From Rhodococcus sp. SGAir0479 (GTDB taxonomy: Bacteria; Actinomycetota; Actinomycetes; Mycobacteriales; Mycobacteriaceae), in contig NZ_CP039432.1 of assembly GCF_005484805.1 (NCBI RefSeq), forward strand, positions 1,178,001-1,242,000: a stretch of DNA of 64,000 nt. Direction: 5' to 3'. The notes under the pieces were generated by a model. That model had not been told where the DNA came from. It worked only from the letters and a program-made list of their open reading frames with translations, and made no database searches. Positions within the stretch are counted from its first letter, which is position 1. Each line of letters opens with the position of its first letter. This document shows, one piece after another, positions 11,512 through 19,603 of this stretch. A program made the position numbers and the translations under genes.

Positions 11512-11996
11512 CCGATCCCTTGACGGCCGCCGTGCCCGCCCGTGAACTCGTCGAGGAGTTGACCCGGCGCGGTCAGACGCTGGCGACCGCCGAGTCGCTG
11601 ACCGCGGGCCTGCTCGCCGCCACGATCGCGGGCGTCCCGGGCGCGAGCAACGTCCTGCGCGGGGGACTGATCGTGTACGCCACGGACCTCAAGGGCACGC
11701 TGGCCGGCGTCGAGTCCGAGGTCCTCGCCGTGGACGGACCGGTGGCGCGCCGGACCGCCGCCCAGCTCGCGGACGGTGCCGCCCGGCGCTGCGGAGCGGA
11801 CTGGGGCGTCGGATTGACGGGCGTGGCGGGCCCCGACCCGCAGGACGGGCACCCGCCGGGCACTGTGTTCCTGGGCATCGCGGGCCCGGACGGGACCACG
11901 GTGACGGAGCTGGAATTGGGCGGCGACAGGTGGGAAATCCGATCCGACTGCGTCCGTGCGGCGGTGTCGAGTTTGCGCGAACGTTTGGCGCGATAG
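11508..11996 (+). CDS. cinA: CinA C-terminal domain, nicotinamide-nucleotide amidohydrolase type
   Basis: A 162-aa stand-alone CinA amidohydrolase domain (PncC type), which deamidates nicotinamide mononucleotide in characterised relatives. The motif TAESLTAGLLAATIAGVPGAS is near residues 26-46. GLIVYATDLK and GLTGVAGPDPQDGHPPGTVF follow, containing the conserved T-G-x-A-G-P segment. The GTG start overlaps the pgsA stop by 4 bases, so the genes are coupled. The N-terminal CinA domain is absent, as in other actinobacteria. Confidence 0.93.
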   Translation: MTDPLTAAVPARELVEELTRRGQTLATAESLTAGLLAATIAGVPGASNVLRGGLIVYATDLKGTLAGVESEVLAVDGPVARRTAAQLADGAARRCGADWGVGLTGVAGPDPQDGHPPGTVFLGIAGPDGTTVTELELGGDRWEIRSDCVRAAVSSLRERLAR

Positions 11997-12003
11997 GGTT
12001 TCG

Positions 12004-12030
12004 GGAACCAATCGCTTGCGCTCGTGCGTT
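12004..12030 (+). promoter_or_regulatory. ECF (SigE/SigH-type) promoter of clgR operon
   Basis: GGAACC at 12004-12009 and CGTT at 12027-12030 are separated by 17 bases, fitting the GGAAC...CGTT promoters of the stress sigma factors SigE and SigH. It lies just after cinA and 39 bases upstream of clgR. In mycobacteria the clgR-psp operon is SigE-driven, which supports the call; the assignment to a particular sigma factor is inference. Confidence 0.65.
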
Positions 12031-12068
12031 TGAATCACGAGTGGGGTATCGGATGAAGGAGGAGCGAG

Positions 12069-12443
12069 ATGGCGCTGCTATTGCGTGAGGCAATCGGTGA
12101 CAGTCTTCGGCGCACACGCGTTTCGCAGAGCCGAACCCTGCGCGAGGTGTCGAACAGCGCACGGGTGAGCCTCGGCTACCTGTCCGAGATCGAGCGGGGC
12201 CGCAAGGAGGCGTCCAGCGAACTGCTGGCCGCGATCTGCGACGCCCTCGAGGTTCCCCTGTCCGAGGTGCTGGTCGACGTCAGCGAGACGATGGCGGTCG
12301 GTGCGGCGCCGTCCGTCGACGGACGCCGTGCGGACGACCGGGTGGCCGCCGGTTCGGACGCCCAGGTGATGAACGGCCGGATCGCGCAGGAGACGCGGGT
12401 CGTCATCCCGGCTCCGCCGGCGCGCACGCTGGCGGCCGCGTAG
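12069..12443 (+). CDS. clgR: ClgR, XRE-family activator of clp protease and psp genes
   Basis: A 124-aa Cro/CI-type DNA-binding protein. The helix-turn-helix spans about residues 10-65, with [35 protein letters not shown], nearly identical to Rv2745c. ClgR activates clpP/clpC and, in mycobacteria, the psp response; synteny with pspA and pspM agrees. The tail ends TLAAA, resembling the SsrA-type Clp degron, consistent with known Clp-dependent turnover of ClgR. AAGGAGG lies about 10 bases before the ATG. An ECF-type promoter precedes it. Confidence 0.95.
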   Translation: MALLLREAIGDSLRRTRVSQSRTLREVSNSARVSLGYLSEIERGRKEASSELLAAICDALEVPLSEVLVDVSETMAVGAAPSVDGRRADDRVAAGSDAQVMNGRIAQETRVVIPAPPARTLAAA

Positions 12444-12477
12444 GCGGCGGCCGGTGTCGTCGGTCCGCGGAAGACGA

Positions 12478-12483
12478 TAGATT
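12478..12483 (+). promoter_or_regulatory. Candidate internal promoter between clgR and pspA
   Basis: TAGATT matches the TAnnnT -10 consensus closely. It would place a transcription start near 12490, 143 bases upstream of the pspA ATG and exactly at a tiny open frame (12491-12550). It may give pspA a second transcript independent of clgR. No convincing -35 element is seen. Confidence 0.4.
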
Positions 12484-12490
12484 CGAAGAG

Positions 12491-12550
12491 ATGATCACGG
12501 TGCATCGAACACATCCCGAGTGGTGGGTGCGTGGTCAGGCGAGCAGGTAG
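12491..12550 (+). CDS. Putative leaderless 19-aa ORF upstream of pspA
   Basis: ATG to TAG encodes MITVHRTHPEWWVRGQASR. The ATG lies 7 bases after a TAGATT hexamer, the same geometry as several confident leaderless genes in this window. It contains adjacent Trp codons. No family is recognised and coding bias cannot be judged at this length. It could be a leader peptide for pspA, or simply chance. Confidence 0.3.
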   Translation: MITVHRTHPEWWVRGQASR

Positions 12551-12633
12551 GGCCAGAAAACGAATTCGATGCGTGACGGTCGCGTATCGGGTCGCGCAAC
12601 GCGCGGCGCACCAGATGGAGGCAGGATCAACCC

Positions 12634-13458
12634 ATGGCTAATCCTTTCGTCAAGGGATGGAAGTACCTCATGGCGCTCTTCAATTCCAAGATTGATGAGA
12701 AGGCCGACCCAAAGGTTCAGATTCAGCAGGCGATCGAGGACGCTCAGCGTCAGCATCAGGCCCTGTCTCAGCAGGCTGCGTCGGTCATCGGCAATCAGCG
12801 CCAGCTCGAGATGAAGCTCAGCCGGCAGCTCGACGAGGTCGAGAAGCTGAACGCGAACGCCCGTCAGGCCGTCACGCTGGCAGATCAGGCCACCGCGGCC
12901 GGGGACACCGAGAAGGCCGTCCAGTACACCAACGCCGCCGAGGCGTTCGCAGCGCAGCTGGTCACCGCCGAGCAGTCCGTCGAGGACCTCAAGGTCCTGC
13001 ACGACCAGGCGCTGCAGGCGGCGGCTCAGGCGAAGAAGGCCGTCGAGCAGAACGCCATGACGCTGCAGTCGAAGGTGGCCGAGCGCACCAAGCTCCTCAG
13101 CCAGCTCGAGCAGGCGAAGATGCAGGAGCGCGTGTCCGACTCGCTGCGGTCGATGGACCAGACCCTCGCGGCGCCCGGCAACACCCCGAGCCTCGACGCG
13201 GTGCGCGAGAAGATCGAGCAGCGCTACGCGAACGCCCTCGGTGCGGCCGAGCTGGCCCAGAACTCGGTGCAGGGTCGCATGATGGAGGTCCAGCAGGCGA
13301 GCGTCCAGATGGCCGGCCACAGCCGCCTCGAGCAGATCCGCGCCTCGATGAAGGGCGACGCCCTGCCGTCCGGTGGCGCCACGGCGACCCCGGCCAAGCC
13401 TGCCGCCGCGCCCGAGACACCCGCCGCGTCGCCCAACGGCGAAACCTCGGCGCAGTAG
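12634..13458 (+). CDS. pspA: Phage shock protein A (35 kDa antigen homologue)
   Basis: A 274-aa PspA/IM30-family membrane-stress effector. It opens with the amphipathic helix [38 protein letters not shown] and continues as a long Gln/Ala-rich coiled coil to about residue 230. An Ala/Pro-rich tail ends the protein. It matches M. tuberculosis Rv2744c in sequence and place. It protects the envelope and in mycobacteria binds ClgR to set the response. GGAGG is at about 12617, 14-15 bases from the ATG. pspM follows 31 bases downstream. Confidence 0.95.
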   Translation: MANPFVKGWKYLMALFNSKIDEKADPKVQIQQAIEDAQRQHQALSQQAASVIGNQRQLEMKLSRQLDEVEKLNANARQAVTLADQATAAGDTEKAVQYTNAAEAFAAQLVTAEQSVEDLKVLHDQALQAAAQAKKAVEQNAMTLQSKVAERTKLLSQLEQAKMQERVSDSLRSMDQTLAAPGNTPSLDAVREKIEQRYANALGAAELAQNSVQGRMMEVQQASVQMAGHSRLEQIRASMKGDALPSGGATATPAKPAAAPETPAASPNGETSAQ

Positions 13459-13489
13459 AAGTCCGCACAGCGAGCACGAAGACGGTTCC

Positions 13490-14359
13490 ATGAGCAACAC
13501 GCGAGACGGCCGGTCCGGGAAGAAGCCCGGGCCGGCCGGCTCCGTTTCCGGCAGCGGACGCGGGCTCGCTGCCAACGCGACCTCCGCGATGGACACCGCG
13601 CAGAACGTCCTGCGCGACGTCGGTGGCACCGTCGCCGACACGGTGCGCCGCTGGTCCGACCCGCGCGAACGCGTGCTGCGCAAGCGACGCCGCGCGCGGC
13701 GCCGCGCCACCAGGTTCGGCGTCGCCTCCGGTGCGAGTGTCGTCGGCACCGCATCGCTCGCGGTGGCGTCGGCCCCCGACTGGACGGTGGTCGCCACGGG
13801 CGGTGCGGCCGCGCTGTTCGCGGTGCCCGCAGTGGTCGCGGTGGGCACGTATCGGCGGCTGACGGCCACTCCGTTGCCGCCTGCCGCGGCGTCCCGTCGT
13901 CCCCTCCCGCCGGTCGGTTCGGCGGCGCGGGCCCCGATGGAACGACTGGCCCGAGCCGAGAGCAGCCTCCACCAGTTGCTGGGCGTGCTCGGGCGGTCCG
14001 CGGTCGTCGACGCCGGCGAACTCGACCACACCGGTGAGACGGGGCGTGCGGCGTCCGCGGCACTGCGGGCCGTTGCCGCCGACGTCGTGGCGATGGAGAG
14101 CGCGGGACGCGGCACCGCCGCGGCCGCGGCGCACCTCGAACGGTCGATCACCGCGGCTGCCGGGCAGCTGGACGTGGGCGTCGAGCAGTACGAGGGTCTC
14201 GTCACCGCGGCGGCGAAACTCACGGCTCCCGCCCAGTCGTCGTCGTACTCCCTGCTCGGTCGGCAACGCGACGAGCTGCTGTCCGCGTCGGACCGGCTCG
14301 AGGGCTGGGCCGAGGCGATCGGCGAGATCGAGGAGATCGAGCGACGCTACCGGGACTGA
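13490..14359 (+). CDS. pspM: PspM, phage-shock envelope stress membrane protein
   Basis: A 289-aa protein syntenic with Rv2743c (PspM). A basic, Gly/Ser-rich cytosolic N-terminus (about 1-70, with KRRRARRRATR just before the membrane) leads to two adjacent hydrophobic segments at roughly 75-118. A long Ala-rich helical C-terminal domain ends in EEIERRYRD. In mycobacteria PspM links PspA to the membrane. No PspN (Rv2742c) homologue follows; the convergent biotin transporter begins 6 bp downstream. Confidence 0.85.
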   Translation: MSNTRDGRSGKKPGPAGSVSGSGRGLAANATSAMDTAQNVLRDVGGTVADTVRRWSDPRERVLRKRRRARRRATRFGVASGASVVGTASLAVASAPDWTVVATGGAAALFAVPAVVAVGTYRRLTATPLPPAAASRRPLPPVGSAARAPMERLARAESSLHQLLGVLGRSAVVDAGELDHTGETGRAASAALRAVAADVVAMESAGRGTAAAAAHLERSITAAAGQLDVGVEQYEGLVTAAAKLTAPAQSSSYSLLGRQRDELLSASDRLEGWAEAIGEIEEIERRYRD

Positions 14360-14365
14360 CCCCGG

Positions 14366-14971
14366 TCAGTCGTCGACGCCGCGGGCAGCGAGTGCGTCAC
14401 CCATCGCCTCCGCGGTCATGAGCGCGGACACCACGACGGGAACCGCCAGCGCGCGCAGGGAGAAGCCCAGCCCGCGGGCCTTGCGGGCGTCCGACACCTG
14501 CTGCACGATCCCCGTCAGCAGCGGGATGCAGCGCAGCGTCATCGCCAGGACGAGCGCGGCGCGCTCGGGATCGATGCCCAAGCGGCGCAACGGCCGCAGC
14601 GCCCGGCTGATGGTGTCGAGCATGTCCGACACGCGGGTGGTGAGCGTGACGAGGGCGGCGAGTGCGAACGCGACCAGAATCGTTCCACACACCACGACCG
14701 CGCGGGCCCAGCCCGTGAAGACCACCTGGAAGACACCGATGAACAGCAGCACCCACAGCAGCGGCCGCAACTGGGTGAGCGCGAGCCGGGCCGGGATGCG
14801 GGCCACGGCGTACGCCAGGACGACCGCGCCCGCGACCGGCGCGAGCTGCCACGGCTGACGGACCAGGATCGTCACGGCCAGGATCGCGGCGACCATCGCG
14901 AGCAACTTCGGGCCCGGCGACAATCGGTGCAGCAGCGACTTGCCCGGGACGTAGAGGCCGAGTGTGGTCAT
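14366..14971 (-). CDS. bioN: Energy-coupling factor transporter T component (BioN-like)
   Basis: A 201-aa EcfT membrane protein with about five hydrophobic segments. It carries the coupling motif DARKARGLGF near residue 170, the Ala-Arg-Gly signature that docks onto the ATPase. It is last in the bioY-bioM-bioN order, and its ATG overlaps the bioM stop by 4 bases. Because the neighbouring S component is BioY, the substrate is assigned as biotin. Confidence 0.9.
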   Translation of the reverse strand: MTTLGLYVPGKSLLHRLSPGPKLLAMVAAILAVTILVRQPWQLAPVAGAVVLAYAVARIPARLALTQLRPLLWVLLFIGVFQVVFTGWARAVVVCGTILVAFALAALVTLTTRVSDMLDTISRALRPLRRLGIDPERAALVLAMTLRCIPLLTGIVQQVSDARKARGLGFSLRALAVPVVVSALMTAEAMGDALAARGVDD

Positions 14972-15648
14972 CCGATCAGCTCGCGGTAGTGCGCGATCGC
15001 GACATCGGGGGCGCCGTCGGCGGCGACCCGGCCCTCGTCGATCACGATTACCCGGTCGAAGTCGTCGAGCAGGTCCAGGTGGTGGGTGACCACGATCAGT
15101 TGCTGGCGCAGACCGGCGAGCGTGCGGCGCATCAGGCGGGCGTTGCGCAGGTCCAGCAGCGTCGTGGGTTCGTCCGCGACGATCACCTCGGGTTCGGTGA
15201 CCATGACCGCCGCGAGCGCCAGCAGCTGCTTCTGACCGCCCGAGAGCAGGTGGGTGGGGTGATCGGCGTGCCCGGACAGGCCGAACTCGGCGAGCACCTG
15301 GGCGACCCGGTCGGCGCGCTCGCTCTTGCTCGCCGAGCTGCGCCGCAGCGAGAACCCGATGTCCTCCGACACCGTGGGCATGACGATCTGGTGGTCGGGG
15401 TCGGTGAACACGAAGCCGACCTTGCGGCGGACCTGGCGACCCTTGCGCGCGGTGTCGACGCCGTCGACGGTGACCGTGCCGGACGTGGGGGAGACGAGCC
15501 CGTTGATCATCCGCGCCAGCGTGGACTTACCGCTGCCGTTGGCGCCGACGATGCCGATCCGGGACTCGGTGAGCGTCAGGTCGATGCCCGACAGCACCGT
15601 GCGCTCGCCGTAGGAGTGGTGTACGCCGTCGAACCGGATCTCGCTCAT
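14968..15648 (-). CDS. bioM: ECF transporter ATP-binding protein (BioM-like)
   Basis: A 226-aa ABC ATPase powering biotin uptake. It has Walker A GANGSGKST near residue 34, Q-loop VFTDPDHQI, signature LLSGGQKQ, Walker B VIVADEPT and the switch histidine in VVTHHLDLL. It lies 9 bp after bioY and overlaps bioN, so the three are one transcription unit. A single ATPase gene implies a homodimeric ECF module. Confidence 0.92.
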   Translation of the reverse strand: MSEIRFDGVHHSYGERTVLSGIDLTLTESRIGIVGANGSGKSTLARMINGLVSPTSGTVTVDGVDTARKGRQVRRKVGFVFTDPDHQIVMPTVSEDIGFSLRRSSASKSERADRVAQVLAEFGLSGHADHPTHLLSGGQKQLLALAAVMVTEPEVIVADEPTTLLDLRNARLMRRTLAGLRQQLIVVTHHLDLLDDFDRVIVIDEGRVAADGAPDVAIAHYRELIG

Positions 15649-15657
15649 CGTGGAAGG

Positions 15658-16278
15658 TCAGGCAGCGTCTGCGGTGTCGACACGCACCGGCGCCGTGGGC
15701 ACGCGCGGCGCGGCGAGCGCCGGGTACGCGCGGTGCACCTGGGCGGCGACGACCGCGGCGACGACCGCCTTGACGGCGTCACCGGGCAGGAACGTGGCGT
15801 TGGCGGCGAACGCCGCCGCCAGCGTCATGTCGGTGCGCAGCAGCATGCCCCCGAGACCGAAGGCGTACAGCACCACGACGCCACCGAGCAGGTTGATCGC
15901 GACACCGGCGACCGTGTTGTACCGCGGCAGCATCCGGTAGCTCAGCCAACCGATCACGGCGGCCGCCGGGAGCCAGCCGATGAGGAACCCGGCCGTCGGG
16001 CTCGACAGCGACATCAGCGACGTGCGCCCGCCCGCGAGCACGGGCAGCGCCAGGCCGAGGACGATCACCGTCAGCACGGCCAAGGTGCCCTTGCGCGGCC
16101 CCAGCAGGGCACCGGCGAGCATGACGCCGAGCGCCTGCAGGGTGATCGGGACGCCCGAACCGCCGATCGTGATCGTCCCGGGCAGGCCCAGGGCGATGAT
16201 GAGCGCCGCGAAGACGGCGATCTGCGCGAGATCGCGGGCAGTGTTGCGGGGAGTGCCCGTGGGGGATGTCGGCGACAC
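15658..16278 (-). CDS. bioY: Biotin transporter substrate-binding protein BioY
   Basis: A 206-aa S component with six hydrophobic segments. It has the BioY signatures VPITLQALGVMLAGALLGPRKG near residue 45 and SPTAGFLIGW near residue 92. Read leftwards it starts at a GTG, with AGGAG about 12 bases upstream. It captures biotin and works with the downstream BioM and BioN. No clear BioQ operator was found in the 232-bp region upstream. Confidence 0.93.
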   Translation of the reverse strand: MSPTSPTGTPRNTARDLAQIAVFAALIIALGLPGTITIGGSGVPITLQALGVMLAGALLGPRKGTLAVLTVIVLGLALPVLAGGRTSLMSLSSPTAGFLIGWLPAAAVIGWLSYRMLPRYNTVAGVAINLLGGVVVLYAFGLGGMLLRTDMTLAAAFAANATFLPGDAVKAVVAAVVAAQVHRAYPALAAPRVPTAPVRVDTADAA

Positions 16279-16510
16279 GGCTATCGAGTGCTCCTGGTCT
16301 GTGCGCGAACGGTACGGATCGGGTCCAACCCGCCGAGCTTATGTCAGGCGGTGTCCGCGGACGCAGTCCAGTCCCCGCGGGTCCCCCTCAGGGTGAACCC
16401 CCATCTTTCCCTGATTTCGGGGCTGAGCTGGTGTTTTCCGGTTGCCCGCATGCCACGATCGACGTGCGCCGTCGATCTGTCGGCGGTGGGAAATCGAGCA
16501 GGAGGCACAC

Positions 16511-16687
16511 GTGTTCTGGAAGATCATCGGCATAGTCGCGCTGGTGTGGATCGCGTTGGCGCTGGTCGGCGCCCTCGTGAAGGGGCTGTTCTGGATCCTG
16601 GCGGTCAGTGCGATCGTGTTCGGCGTGTACCTGCTGTTGAAGGCCATGTCGGGCAGTTCGGACACCGCGGACAAGACCGGGTACTAG
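16511..16687 (+). CDS. Small membrane protein, 58 aa, unknown function
   Basis: The GTG start has AGGAGG about 7 bases upstream. The protein is almost entirely hydrophobic: VFWKIIGIVALVWIALALV forms one helix and a second hydrophobic stretch runs to about residue 45. A short polar tail ends in ADKTGY. No family is recognised. Its stop overlaps the end of the convergent LysR gene by 4 bp. Small two-helix proteins of this kind are common in actinobacteria. Confidence 0.65.
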   Translation: MFWKIIGIVALVWIALALVGALVKGLFWILAVSAIVFGVYLLLKAMSGSSDTADKTGY

Positions 16688-17568
16688 CCGGACTCCTTCA
16701 GGCGGCGGTCGACGAGTTCGGTGAACGCGCGGCCCGCCGGGGACACCAGGGCCGGTTTGCTGATCAGGTGCACCGTCCGGATCGGGGCGTCGGCGATGCG
16801 GAGCATCCGTAGTTGCGGTCGATCGACGGCGTCGGACTCGGGGAGGAACCCCACCCCGACGCCCGCCGCGGTGAGGGCGGCCACCAGCGTCGCCGAACCG
16901 GCCTGGGCGACGACCCGCCGGGGCAGGCCGGCCATCGCGAAGGCGTCGTCGCTCTGCCGGCGGGCGCCGGTGCCCTCGGGGAAGTCGACGGTGGGTTCCT
17001 CGGCGAGGTCACGCAGTGTGAGCCGGGTCCGGTCGGCCCAACGATGGTCGGCCGCGACGACCGCCACCAGTTGTTCGGTCCCGAGGACGCGTGCGGTGAG
17101 GCCCGCCCGCGGGCGCGTGTGCCACAGTCCGATGAATCCCAGGTCGAGGTCGCCCGCCTCGACCTGTTCGACGATCGACTCGCTCATCGAAGACGTGACG
17201 TGGACGTCCACCCCGGGGTGGTCGTCGAGGAACTCACGGAGCAGCGCGGCCAGGTCGATCTGGGTGAGCGTGGTGATGGTGCCGATGCGCAGTGTGCCGG
17301 TGACGGCGCGCCCACCGCTGGAGATTTCGTTCTGCAATCGCTCGGCGCCGGCCAGGATCTCGCGGGCGCGGAGGACGAACGCCTCACCCGCGTCGGTGAG
17401 TTCGACCCGCCGGTTGCTGCGGGTGAACAGGGGAGTGCCGAGTTCGTGCTCGAGCTGGCGGACCTGGTGGCTGAGCGCCGACTGGGCGACGTGCAACCGG
17501 GCGGCGGCGCGGGTGAAGTGCCGCTCTTCCGCGACGGCGAGCGCGTAGCGCAACTGCCGCAGTTCCAT
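16684..17568 (-). CDS. LysR-family regulator next to an MFS exporter
   Basis: A 294-aa LysR regulator. The winged helix-turn-helix is at residues 1-60 (MELRQLRYALAVAEERHFTRAAARLHVAQSALSHQVRQLE). A periplasmic-binding-like effector domain follows from about 90. The ligand is not apparent. It is divergent from the MFS gene, with a palindrome between them, the usual layout for a LysR protein controlling its neighbour and itself. The start is fixed by the conserved MELRQLR opening. Confidence 0.93.
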   Translation of the reverse strand: MELRQLRYALAVAEERHFTRAAARLHVAQSALSHQVRQLEHELGTPLFTRSNRRVELTDAGEAFVLRAREILAGAERLQNEISSGGRAVTGTLRIGTITTLTQIDLAALLREFLDDHPGVDVHVTSSMSESIVEQVEAGDLDLGFIGLWHTRPRAGLTARVLGTEQLVAVVAADHRWADRTRLTLRDLAEEPTVDFPEGTGARRQSDDAFAMAGLPRRVVAQAGSATLVAALTAAGVGVGFLPESDAVDRPQLRMLRIADAPIRTVHLISKPALVSPAGRAFTELVDRRLKESG

Positions 17569-17583
17569 CCGCGTCCTCCCGTG

Positions 17584-17602
17584 TGATCGTGATCCGCGAT
17601 CA
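17584..17602. promoter_or_regulatory. Probable LysR operator
   Basis: TGATCG and CGATCA form a perfect inverted repeat with a 7-base spacer. This satisfies the T-N11-A LysR-box pattern and lies in the 90-bp divergent gap, 16 bp from the regulator start. The regulated partner would be the MFS gene at 17659. Confidence 0.6.
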
Positions 17603-17658
17603 ATGCGATCTGATCCAGATGTTAGACAGATGATTAGTGGGGATAAAGAATTCTCGGG

Positions 17659-18885
17659 GTGAGCATCACCGATTCCCGCCCCCCGACGTCCGACCGCCCC
17701 ACCCTGTCGGGCGGTCTCCTCCTGGTCATGGCCGTGGCCACCGGGCTGTGTGTGGGCGGCAACTACTTCAATCAGCCACTGCTCGACTCGATCTCCACGG
17801 CCCTCGGCGTCGACCAGTCGACGGCGGCCGTGACCGTGACACTCTCGCAGGTGTTCTACGGCCTGGGGTTGCTGTTCCTGGTGCCGCTCGGCGACCTGCT
17901 GGACCGGCGGGTGCTCAGCGTCGGGCTCATGGTGCTGGCCGCGATGGGGCAGGCGGTGTGCGGTCTCGCGCCGACGATCGGCTGGCTGATGGTGGGCACC
18001 GCGACGGCCGGGTTGTTCTCCGTCGCAGCTCAGGTCCTCGTCCCGTTCGCGGCCGCCCTCGCCGAACCGGGCCGGGCGGCGACCGCCGTGGGGACGGTGA
18101 TGAGTGGACTGATGGTGGGGATCCTGCTGGCGCGCAGCGTGGCCGGACTGCTCACCCCGCTCGGCGGGTGGCAGACCGTGTACCGCATCAATGCCGTCGC
18201 GATGGTCGCGGTCGCGGTCGTGTTGTGGCGCGCACTGCCGAGCTCCCGTGACCGGCACGGCCTCGGTTACGGCGCCATCCTCGCGTCGATGGGAGCACTG
18301 CTGCGCGAGCAGCCGCGGCTGCGCACCGCGACGGCGATGAGCGCGCTCAGTTTCGCCGCGGCGAGCACGGTCTTCGCGGCCATGGCGTTCGTGCTGGCCG
18401 CCGAGCCGTTCGGGCTCGACGACGTCGCGATCGGCCTGGTCGGCCTCGTCGGGGTCGCCGGCGCGGTGATGGCGAACGTCGCCGGGCGTCTCGCCGACCG
18501 AGGTCTCGCCCGCGCCACCGCCGGAGTGGGATCGCTGGTGCTGCTGGCGTCGTGGGCACTGTTCGGGCTCGGCGCGCACAGTCTCGTCGCGTTCGTGTCG
18601 GCGATCCTGGTCTCCGACATCGCGCTCAAGGGCGTGCACGTGAGCAACCAGGGCGTCGTCTACGCGCTGGCGCCGCAGGCCCGGTCCCGCGTCACGGCGG
18701 TGTACATGACCGGATACTTCGTGGGCGGCGCGGCGGGCTCGGCGCTCGGGTCGCTGATGTGGGCCACTCACGGCTGGGCCGGGGTGTGCTGGGCCGGGGC
18801 GGCCCTGTCCCTGGCCGTGCTGCTCGTGTGGCTGCTCGATATCCGGGTTTCGGCGCGCACGACCGCGACCACCGGGGCATGCTGA
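17659..18885 (+). CDS. MFS transporter
   Basis: A 408-aa major facilitator protein with 12 predicted helices. The A-like motif between helices 2 and 3 reads GDLLDRR, and its repeat between helices 8 and 9 reads GRLADRG. The early motif GGNYFNQPLLDSI resembles the YnfM/sugar-efflux or drug-efflux group. The substrate is unknown. It starts at a GTG with no strong ribosome-binding site and is likely controlled by the divergent LysR. Confidence 0.9.
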   Translation: MSITDSRPPTSDRPTLSGGLLLVMAVATGLCVGGNYFNQPLLDSISTALGVDQSTAAVTVTLSQVFYGLGLLFLVPLGDLLDRRVLSVGLMVLAAMGQAVCGLAPTIGWLMVGTATAGLFSVAAQVLVPFAAALAEPGRAATAVGTVMSGLMVGILLARSVAGLLTPLGGWQTVYRINAVAMVAVAVVLWRALPSSRDRHGLGYGAILASMGALLREQPRLRTATAMSALSFAAASTVFAAMAFVLAAEPFGLDDVAIGLVGLVGVAGAVMANVAGRLADRGLARATAGVGSLVLLASWALFGLGAHSLVAFVSAILVSDIALKGVHVSNQGVVYALAPQARSRVTAVYMTGYFVGGAAGSALGSLMWATHGWAGVCWAGAALSLAVLLVWLLDIRVSARTTATTGAC

Positions 18886-18889
18886 CCCC

Positions 18890-19603
18890 ATGGAGCCGAT
18901 TCCGGAGGACTGGCAGCGCGGGCTGGTGATCGTCGCGCACCCCGACGACATCGAGTACGGCGCCGCGGCCGCGGTGGCGCACTGGACGGATCAGGGCAAG
19001 GACATCAGGTACGTCCTGGTCACGAGCGGCGAGGCCGGCATCGCGGGGTTGCCGCCCACGCAGTGCGCGCCGCTGCGGGAAGAGGAGGAGCGCCGGTCCG
19101 CGGCCGTCGTGGGCGTGAGTAGCGTCGAGTTCCTCGGCTATCCCGACGGCCGGATCGAACACGGCCCGCAGCTGCGCATGGACCTGGCCCGGGTGATCCG
19201 GCAGCACCGACCCGAGATGGTGATCACGATGAACCACCGCGAGACGTGGGGGCCGGGGTTCCTCAACAGCGCCGACCATCGCGCGGTGGGGCTCGCGGTG
19301 CTCGACGCGGTCGCCGACGCGGCGAACGAGTGGATCTTCCCGGAGCTCACGAAGCCGCCGTGGACGGGTGTGCGGTGGGCTGCCGTGAACGCGATGACCG
19401 GGATCACCCACGCCGTCGACGTCACCGACACCGTCGAGCGGGCGGTCGCGTCGTTGTGCGAGCACCACGCGTATCTGGAGGCGCTCGGCAGCGAGCCGGT
19501 GGTGGAGCAGGCGGCCCGGCAGATCGAGATGTCGACCGCGGCCCAGGCCGGGTTCGACGCCGAACGGGCCGTCGGGTTCGAGCTCTACGTGTTCGGCGGC
19601 TGA
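18890..19603 (+). CDS. PIG-L family deacetylase
   Basis: A 237-aa LmbE-like zinc deacetylase. Zinc motif AHPDDIEYG is near residue 17 and the distal histidine is in NSADHRAVG near 129. The HRETWGPGF segment fits the pocket. Relatives deacetylate GlcNAc-linked small molecules; the substrate here is unknown, and it need not be MshB because the surrounding genes are unrelated to mycothiol synthesis. It starts 4 bp after the MFS stop. Its 3' end overlaps the convergent kinase gene by 19 bp. Confidence 0.9.
   Translation: MEPIPEDWQRGLVIVAHPDDIEYGAAAAVAHWTDQGKDIRYVLVTSGEAGIAGLPPTQCAPLREEEERRSAAVVGVSSVEFLGYPDGRIEHGPQLRMDLARVIRQHRPEMVITMNHRETWGPGFLNSADHRAVGLAVLDAVADAANEWIFPELTKPPWTGVRWAAVNAMTGITHAVDVTDTVERAVASLCEHHAYLEALGSEPVVEQAARQIEMSTAAQAGFDAERAVGFELYVFGG

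Noticed and set aside
14366-16278. Cobalt or nickel ECF transporter
   Set aside because: The S component carries BioY motifs and no CbiM/CbiN-like gene is present, so biotin is the better substrate.
16279-16510. BioQ operator upstream of bioY
   Set aside because: No convincing palindrome resembling known BioQ sites was found.
18890-19603. Mycothiol deacetylase MshB or Mca
   Set aside because: It has the PIG-L fold, but the neighbourhood has no mycothiol genes and the length and pocket motifs do not single out MshB.
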